A DNA stretch of 9,681 nucleotides from Dehalococcoidia bacterium. Its GTDB lineage: Bacteria; Chloroflexota; Dehalococcoidia; GIF9; AB-539-J10. Below, piece after piece: positions 5,189 through 9,681 of this stretch. A model generated the notes under the pieces. That model had not been told where the DNA came from and searched no databases. It saw nothing but the letters and a program-made list of their open reading frames with translations. The stretch spans positions 1 to 9,681 of the forward strand of contig JAUWOB010000024.1 in NCBI GenBank assembly GCA_030612345.1, in the 5' to 3' direction. Numbering within the stretch: position 1 is the first letter of the stretch; each line of letters begins with the position of its first letter. The translations under genes and the position numbers were made by a program.

Positions 5189-6411
5189 TACTTGTCCTCC
5201 TGTATGCCCAGAATATGTCCTAACTTCTTCTGCTTGGTCTCCAAATAGCGGATGTTATACGGGGTACATGGGGCTATCAGCGGAACAATCTCGATTATCT
5301 TGATTCCATAGCTTTCCAGCCCAATCACCTTCTTGGGGTTATTTGTAAGCAAGCGGATATTATGTAAGCCTATATCGGCCAGGATCTGGGCGCCCACTCC
5401 GTAGTCTCTTAGATCAGGAGCAAAGCCTAAGGCTATGTTGGCCTCCACCGTATCCATTCCCTGATCCTGAAGAGCATAGGCACGAAGATTGTTGTGAACC
5501 CCGATGCCTCTCCCCTCCTGTCTCATATAAAGAAAAACACCACGACCTTCCTTGGCAATGCTCTGCAAAGCCATCTCAATCTGGGCACCACAATCACATC
5601 TTAAACTACCGAAAACATCTCCAGTCAAGCATTCACTGTGCACGCGCACCAACACCGGTTCATCACCCGATATATCACCCCTAACGAGGGCAACATGCTC
5701 AGCGGCATCAACAGCGCTTCTATAAGCCATGACTGTAAACTCGCCATACGTAGTGGGCAACCTAGCCTCAGTTATCCTCTGAACCAGTTTCTCATGACGA
5801 ACCCGATAGGCAATCAGGTCGACGATGCTCACAATCTTCAGGGCAAACCTGGAAGCCATAGCTTCAAGTTGAGGCAGACGGGCCATCGTACCATCCTCAT
5901 CCATGATCTCACATATGACACCGGCAGGATAAAGCCCGGTTAGCCTAGCCAGATCAACAATAGCTTCGGTGTGTCCTGCTCGCACCAACACACCTCCTTC
6001 CCTGGCTCGAATGGGGAAGATATGCCCTGGCCGGGCCAAGTCACCGGCCTTGGTGTTAGGGTCAAGCACAGTTTGTATCGTCCGGGCTCGATCAAAGGCA
6101 GAAATCCCGGTGGTGACTTCATCCTTTGCCTCAATAGAGACTGTGAACGCAGTGGAGTAGCGCGAAGTGTTATTGGTGACCATTGGTGGTATGCCCAGCT
6201 CGTCAAGTCTTTGACCCGTAATCGGTAGACAAATCAGCCCCCTACCATACTTAGCCATGAAGTTTATGGCCTCAGGGGTGACCTTCTCTGCGGCCATGGC
6301 CAGGTCTCCTTCATTTTCGCGTGACTCGTCATCAACGACAATAATGAACCTGCCCGCCCTTATGTCTTCAATCGCCTCCGAAATACTAGCCGTCATCTTT
6401 TCGCCCCGCAA
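5188..6411 (-). CDS. ribBA: Bifunctional 3,4-dihydroxy-2-butanone 4-phosphate synthase / GTP cyclohydrolase II
   Basis: This enzyme feeds both branches of riboflavin synthesis: the RibB domain converts ribulose 5-phosphate to the four-carbon unit, and the RibA domain opens GTP. RibB spans about residues 6-205, with [11 protein letters not shown] at 27-37, AGHTEA at 145-150 and the acidic CEIMDEDG at 167-174. RibA spans about 208-400, with [18 protein letters not shown] at 258-275 (zinc cysteines 261, 272, 274), MRQEGRGIG at 296-304, [11 protein letters not shown] and LLTNNPKK at 354-361. All key residues of both domains are visible, so both activities should be intact. The TTG at 6411 is chosen because AAGGAG lies exactly 7 nt upstream. 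An ATG at 6396, five codons inside, is the alternative. The start lies inside the end of ribE (26- or 11-bp overlap). Confidence 0.96.
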   Translation of the reverse strand: MRGEKMTASISEAIEDIRAGRFIIVVDDESRENEGDLAMAAEKVTPEAINFMAKYGRGLICLPITGQRLDELGIPPMVTNNTSRYSTAFTVSIEAKDEVTTGISAFDRARTIQTVLDPNTKAGDLARPGHIFPIRAREGGVLVRAGHTEAIVDLARLTGLYPAGVICEIMDEDGTMARLPQLEAMASRFALKIVSIVDLIAYRVRHEKLVQRITEARLPTTYGEFTVMAYRSAVDAAEHVALVRGDISGDEPVLVRVHSECLTGDVFGSLRCDCGAQIEMALQSIAKEGRGVFLYMRQEGRGIGVHNNLRAYALQDQGMDTVEANIALGFAPDLRDYGVGAQILADIGLHNIRLLTNNPKKVIGLESYGIKIIEIVPLIAPCTPYNIRYLETKQKKLGHILGIQEDK

Positions 6412-7027
6412 ATCCGTACTCCTTAAGAAGCTCGAAGTCTAAAGTCCGTGCCCTTCGCTCCTTCAGACGCTCGACATACTTGGCTATAATATCAGCTTCC
6501 AAGTTGACTATGTCCCCGGGTATTCTACTTCCTAGCGTAGTGTGTTTCGCAGTGTAAGCCACCAAGGATACAACAAACGAGCAATCATCGAAGTCCACAA
6601 TGGTGAGACTAACACCATCAACAGCGATGAAGCCCTTGCTCACAATATAAGGCATCAGCTCCGGGGGCGCTGAGATCCTCATAAGACGGGCGGATTCTCC
6701 ATTGCCCACATCCATTACTCGTCCCGTGTCATCGATATGTCCCAATACTAGATGACCCCCGAGGCGTCCCCCCAGTGGCAGTGCCCTCTCCAGATTGACC
6801 TGGTCGTTGTAACGAAGCCTACCGAGACTAGTGCAACGTAACGTCTCAGCCATAACATCAACACTAAAGCTCTCTTCTCCCAGGGAGACAACAGTCAGAC
6901 AAACACCATTAACAGCTATACTGTCGCCTACTCTGGCCCCTTCAAGGATCCTGTGAGCTTGGAAGGCCATGCGATTCCGGCTGGCTTCCCTAACTGAGCC
7001 AATCTCCTCAACTACACCGGTGAACAT
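6386..7027 (-). CDS. ribE: Riboflavin synthase, alpha-type
   Basis: The enzyme dismutates two molecules of 6,7-dimethyl-8-ribityllumazine to riboflavin and the ribitylaminouracil that RibH reuses. The 213 residues form the expected tandem lumazine-binding barrels. Barrel one starts with the hallmark [10 protein letters not shown] and has VNGVCLTV at 39-46 and [15 protein letters not shown] at 86-100. Barrel two has VDGVSLTIV at 136-144, KHTTLG at 161-166 and [15 protein letters not shown] at 174-188, which is the usual oligomerisation tail. A short basic C-terminal extension follows. The ATG at 7027 lies 17 bp after the ribD stop and has only a weak AGG nearby, so it may depend on coupling to ribD. 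The same enzyme is called ribC in some species. Confidence 0.96.
   Translation of the reverse strand: MFTGVVEEIGSVREASRNRMAFQAHRILEGARVGDSIAVNGVCLTVVSLGEESFSVDVMAETLRCTSLGRLRYNDQVNLERALPLGGRLGGHLVLGHIDDTGRVMDVGNGESARLMRISAPPELMPYIVSKGFIAVDGVSLTIVDFDDCSFVVSLVAYTAKHTTLGSRIPGDIVNLEADIIAKYVERLKERRARTLDFELLKEYGFAGRKDDG
6419..6424 (-). promoter_or_regulatory. Ribosome binding site favouring the ribBA TTG start
   Basis: The minus strand reads AAGGAG, 7 nt before the TTG at 6411 and within the last codons of ribE. The alternative ATG at 6396 has only a poor GGGGCG element in front of it. Confidence 0.6.
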
Positions 7028-7044
7028 GTTACATGCCTGGGAGA

Positions 7045-8163
7045 CTATGCTGATCGCCTGGATGCTTTCTCCGTGTACCCGCTAACCAATATGTCATCGC
7101 CAAAGATCTTGATGTCGACTCGGCTCAGACGCAAGGCCTCAGCCATAATATCAACGCCGTTTCCCCCCACACTTGCAGCCTCACGGCCGCCGATGATAAC
7201 CGGTGAGACGAAGGCAAACACCTTATCTACCAACCGGTGATCGAAGAGTGAACCAAGAACCTTGCCCCCTCCCTCAACCAAGACCGTGACAACCTCTCGT
7301 TTCCCCAACAGCTTCAATAACTCGCCGATATCTACCGAACCTTTCCTCGCCGGCACTTCCACCACCTCAGCACCAGCCTGTACGAGCTCTTGTTTTCTTA
7401 CCGAGTCAAAAGGTGTCGCCACTGCAACCAAGACCTCTCCGGGCGGCTCAAAGACATGGGAGTTCACCGGTATTCTTCCCTCAGTGTCAACAACCAAACG
7501 CAGAGGCTGCATCTTTCCTATGCCACTCCTACCACCACAACCTCTAGCGGTAAGGTGAGGATTGTCGGCAACAATGGTATTGACACCCACCATTATGGCA
7601 TCGAAAGTAGAGCGCAGGGCATGCGCATAATGCCGCGCTTCCTCGCTTGTTATCCATTTGGAATCACCTGTCTTGGTAGCGATCTTGCCATCAAGGCTCA
7701 TGGCAAACTTGGCCACTACAAATGGCAAACCCGTTGTGATGTGCTTTATGTAAGCCTCATTTATCTCGCAAGCTTCTTGCTCACCTATGCCCACATAAGT
7801 CCTGATGCCTTCTTGATTCAACCTGCCTATCCCGGACCCTGAAACCACAGGATTGGGGTCAAGCAAGGCTATGTAGACCTCTGAAATGCCGGCAGCGATG
7901 ATGGCCTCAGTGCAAGGCGGAGTACGTCCATAGTGAGAGCAGGGCTCCAGGGTAACATACATGGCAGCATCTTTGGCCTTGTCACCGGCCTGACGAAGGG
8001 CCATAACCTCAGCATGCTCCGACCCGACCGGCTGAGTATAGCCCATGCCCACAACAAGCCCATCCTTGACGACCACCGCCCCCACAGCCGGGTTAGGACT
8101 AGTGTATCCCATAGCCAGCCTGGCCAAGGATAGAGCACATTCCATATAATGCTGGGGAGGCAT
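7045..8163 (-). CDS. ribD: Bifunctional pyrimidine deaminase / reductase of riboflavin synthesis
   Basis: RibD deaminates the GTP-derived pyrimidine and reduces its ribosyl side chain with NADPH. Numbering is from the upstream ATG at 8169. The deaminase domain (to about 145) has TSPNPAVGAVVV at 23-34, the zinc site HAEVMAL with His52 and catalytic Glu54, and PCSHYGRTPPC with Cys77 and Cys86. The reductase domain (about 148-365) has KFAMSLDGKIAT at 154-165, the SKWITSEEAR segment at 170-179, VGVNTIVADNP at 194-204 and the cofactor-binding LVEGGGKVLGSLF at 297-309. I prefer the second ATG (8163), because AGAGGTGG (8177-8170) abuts the first ATG but is 6 nt from the second; this gives 372 residues. 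It is the first gene of ribD-ribE-ribBA-ribH. Confidence 0.96.
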   Translation of the reverse strand: MPPQHYMECALSLARLAMGYTSPNPAVGAVVVKDGLVVGMGYTQPVGSEHAEVMALRQAGDKAKDAAMYVTLEPCSHYGRTPPCTEAIIAAGISEVYIALLDPNPVVSGSGIGRLNQEGIRTYVGIGEQEACEINEAYIKHITTGLPFVVAKFAMSLDGKIATKTGDSKWITSEEARHYAHALRSTFDAIMVGVNTIVADNPHLTARGCGGRSGIGKMQPLRLVVDTEGRIPVNSHVFEPPGEVLVAVATPFDSVRKQELVQAGAEVVEVPARKGSVDIGELLKLLGKREVVTVLVEGGGKVLGSLFDHRLVDKVFAFVSPVIIGGREAASVGGNGVDIMAEALRLSRVDIKIFGDDILVSGYTEKASRRSA

Positions 8164-8254
8164 TACCATCCACCTCTTCCCGATAGACTCGCGGCAAAGA
8201 CTGGCCGCTGTATCTTGAGGATGCTTCTCCTACTCATCTCTCAAACTGCTCAAA

Positions 8255-8283
8255 CATATATCCTTTCCACGCGGAGAAGTCAA
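8255..8283 (-). promoter_or_regulatory. Candidate promoter for the riboflavin operon
   Basis: TTGACT (8283-8278) and TATATG (8260-8255) are separated by 17 nt (5/6 and 4/6 matches). Transcription would begin near 8248 and leave a leader of about 85 nt before ribD. Confidence 0.45.
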
Positions 8284-8438
8284 GTCTTCTAAAGAGATTC
8301 GCGCATTGGCGTCTCAATGATACAGGGTTGTCGACAACTTGCCAAATCGAACAACTTATGGGCGTGACGCCTTCTCTGCCATCCTCAATGTTGATTGTAC
8401 CAACAGCGTGACCCAAGTGCAAAAAGAAGGTGTCCAAA

Positions 8439-8467
8439 TGGACATACGATCTCTCATCTTGTATGAT
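8439..8467 (+). promoter_or_regulatory. Candidate promoter for the archease-rtcB operon
   Basis: TGGACA (8439-8444) and TATGAT (8462-8467) are separated by 17 nt, each a 5/6 match. The start point would fall near 8474, only about 8 nt before the archease ATG. That would make the mRNA almost leaderless and fits the lack of a good ribosome binding site there. Confidence 0.55.
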
Positions 8468-8481
8468 GGGACAATCGGCGG

Positions 8482-8901
8482 ATGAGAAGAGCTTTTGAGA
8501 TAGTTGACCATACTGCTGACGTGGGTATCGTCGCCTACGGCGCAGAGGTCGAGGAACTATTTTCCAATGCTGCTCTGGCTCTGTTCAGTCTGATTACGGA
8601 GCCTGAGAGCATTGAAGGGAAACTGCGTTTTGATGTCGAGGTGAGCAGCCGCGACAGAGAGAGTTTGCTCGTTGAATGGCTCAATGAGCTAATCTACCTG
8701 TTCGATGTCAAGCACGTTTTGTTCAACCGGTTTGATATCGAGGGCTTGACTCTCAGTGACCTCAAGGCTACCTGTTATGGTGAATGTTTTGACCCAATGA
8801 AACATAGATTAAAGACAGGGGTGAAGGCAGCCACATATCACATGTTGAGGCTAGACAGAAACGGCGATGGTTACAGGGCACAGATAATCCTTGATATCTA
8901 G
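8482..8901 (+). CDS. Archease, RtcB-activating protein
   Basis: Archease supports the RNA ligase RtcB: it speeds guanylylation of the active-site histidine and allows multiple turnovers. The 139-residue protein has the family pattern: FEIVDHTADVGI at 5-16 with Asp12, LLVEWLNELIYLFD at about 62-75, GEC then KHRLKTGVKAATYHMLRL at 107-124, and the C-terminal AQIILDI with Asp138. Asp12 and the C-terminal Asp correspond to the metal-binding residues described in archaeal archease. The ATG at 8482 is the first in-frame start after a TGA at 8464-8466. There is only a weak GGGA upstream, consistent with a near-leaderless transcript. rtcB starts 11 bp after the stop, so the pair is almost certainly one operon. 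Confidence 0.95.
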   Translation: MRRAFEIVDHTADVGIVAYGAEVEELFSNAALALFSLITEPESIEGKLRFDVEVSSRDRESLLVEWLNELIYLFDVKHVLFNRFDIEGLTLSDLKATCYGECFDPMKHRLKTGVKAATYHMLRLDRNGDGYRAQIILDI

Positions 8902-8912
8902 GAGCTAGGGAC

Positions 8913-9681
8913 ATGACGCGATGGCAAGGACAGCTTATTAGGATAGACGATTACCGCTGGAAGATACCCGAGAGTTACAAGGCTGGCATGAGGGTCCCTG
9001 GCCTGATCTATGCCAGCAAGGAAATGCTGGAATCTATGCGTGACGAACAAACGCTGGAGCAAGTTGCCAATGTTGCGCTTCTACCAGGTATAGTAGGTTA
9101 CTCCCTTGCCATGCCGGATATTCACTGGGGCTATGGCTTCCCCATAGGCGGAGTGGCGGCCATGGATGCTAAAGATGGCGTAGTTTCCCCGGGCGGAGTG
9201 GGTTATGACATTAACTGTGGGGTAAGATTACTGCGTACCAATCTCAGCGAAGCGGAAGTGCGGCCCAGGATCAATGAACTGATAGATGCATTGTTCCACG
9301 ATGTGCCATCAGGACTCGGCTCTGAGGGAAAGATAAGGGTAAGTCAAAAGGAGATGGATCAGTTGATGGTTGAGGGAGCCAGCTGGGCAGTGAAGCGAGG
9401 CTTCGGTCTTGCGCAGGATTTAGATGTCACCGAGGAAAAGGGATGCCTTGCCGGTGCCAATCCGGACAGAATAAGTGACAAGGCGAGGAAGAGAGGCATG
9501 CCTCAGGCAGGCACGTTAGGCTCAGGAAATCATTTTCTTGAAATTCAAGTAGTGAAAGAGATATTCGACTCCCACATAGCCAGCATCATGGGCATCACCG
9601 GGACTGGCCAGATACTAGTCTTGATCCACACGGGCTCTCGTGGCTTCGGGCAGCAAGTATGCACTGACTACTTGCGTGTCA
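8913..9681 (+). CDS. rtcB: RNA-splicing ligase RtcB, N-terminal part (runs off right edge)
   Basis: RtcB joins RNA 2',3'-cyclic phosphate or 3'-phosphate ends to 5'-OH ends using GTP and manganese, in RNA repair or tRNA splicing. The window holds 256 codons of a protein that normally has about 480 residues. Visible motifs: MPDIHWGYGFPIGGVAA at 68-83, GGVGYDINCGVRLL at 94-107 with metal ligands Asp99 and Cys102, GTLGSGNHFLEIQ at 200-212 with Asn206 and His207, and LIHTGSRGFGQQV at 237-249 with His239. These correspond to the Pyrococcus residues Asp95, Cys98, Asn202, His203 and His234. The guanylylated histidine lies beyond the edge. The ATG at 8913 has GGAG 8 nt upstream, overlapping the archease stop. 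Confidence 0.97.
   Translation, partial: MTRWQGQLIRIDDYRWKIPESYKAGMRVPGLIYASKEMLESMRDEQTLEQVANVALLPGIVGYSLAMPDIHWGYGFPIGGVAAMDAKDGVVSPGGVGYDINCGVRLLRTNLSEAEVRPRINELIDALFHDVPSGLGSEGKIRVSQKEMDQLMVEGASWAVKRGFGLAQDLDVTEEKGCLAGANPDRISDKARKRGMPQAGTLGSGNHFLEIQVVKEIFDSHIASIMGITGTGQILVLIHTGSRGFGQQVCTDYLRV

Larger units (their letters stand above)
8170..8481. other. 312-bp divergent intergenic region between ribD and archease
   Basis: The region holds candidate promoters for both flanking operons. No FMN riboswitch core and no intrinsic terminator is visible. A short GC hairpin (GCGGC 8191-8195 with GCCGC 8204-8208) would lie in the ribD leader. On the minus strand an open frame from a TTG at 8437 to 8234 (67 codons, no good ribosome binding site) covers much of the region; I treat it as unproven and discuss it in the findings. 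Confidence 0.5.

Noticed and set aside
7390..7842. 150-codon open frame on the plus strand
   Set aside because: Antisense shadow of ribD; the ribD motifs explain the sequence.

Overview
The window reads as a stretch of ordinary bacterial chromosome carrying core housekeeping genes, most of them on the minus strand. Gene content (a 576-residue ThrS without a TGS domain, a free-standing EF-Tu-domain-2-like protein, an archease/RtcB pair), moderate base composition and frequent TTG starts would fit a member of the Chloroflexota, perhaps Dehalococcoidia. That placement is an inference from memory of such genomes, not something the sequence proves.

Layout. (1) 1-3390, minus strand: the translation cluster thrS-infC-rpmI-rplT-pheS. 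The thrS/infC and infC/rpmI junctions overlap. A 167-nt structured spacer separates rpmI from rplT, and pheS runs off the left edge. A candidate extended -10 promoter (3540-3548) and a leader with a GC-rich, repeat-like inverted-repeat block lie between thrS and a tRNA-Val(GAC) gene (3570-3645), which has its own candidate promoter. (2) 3771-4332, minus strand: two small unrecognised genes, one a predicted helical protein and one a short coiled-coil protein with a single CPSCG motif. They are driven by a near-consensus promoter. (3) 4477-4731, plus strand: a single small EF-Tu domain-2-like beta-barrel protein, transcribed divergently from the pair and with its own well-formed promoter. Its 3' end overlaps that of ribH by 11 bp. 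(4) 4721-8163, minus strand: a complete riboflavin operon in the order ribD-ribE-ribBA-ribH with overlapping or nearly touching genes. I see no FMN riboswitch upstream. (5) 8482-9681, plus strand: archease followed 11 bp later by rtcB (truncated by the right edge), an RNA ligation/repair module divergent from the rib operon.

How the genes work together. The left block makes the translation apparatus: two aminoacyl-tRNA synthetases, IF3, L35, L20 and a tRNA. The rib operon supplies every committed step from GTP and ribulose 5-phosphate to riboflavin except the phosphatase step. RtcB joins 2',3'-cyclic-phosphate or 3'-phosphate RNA ends to 5'-OH ends, and archease supports its guanylylation and turnover. 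The least explained part is the divergent small-protein segment at 3771-4731. No mobile elements, CRISPR arrays or phage genes were seen.
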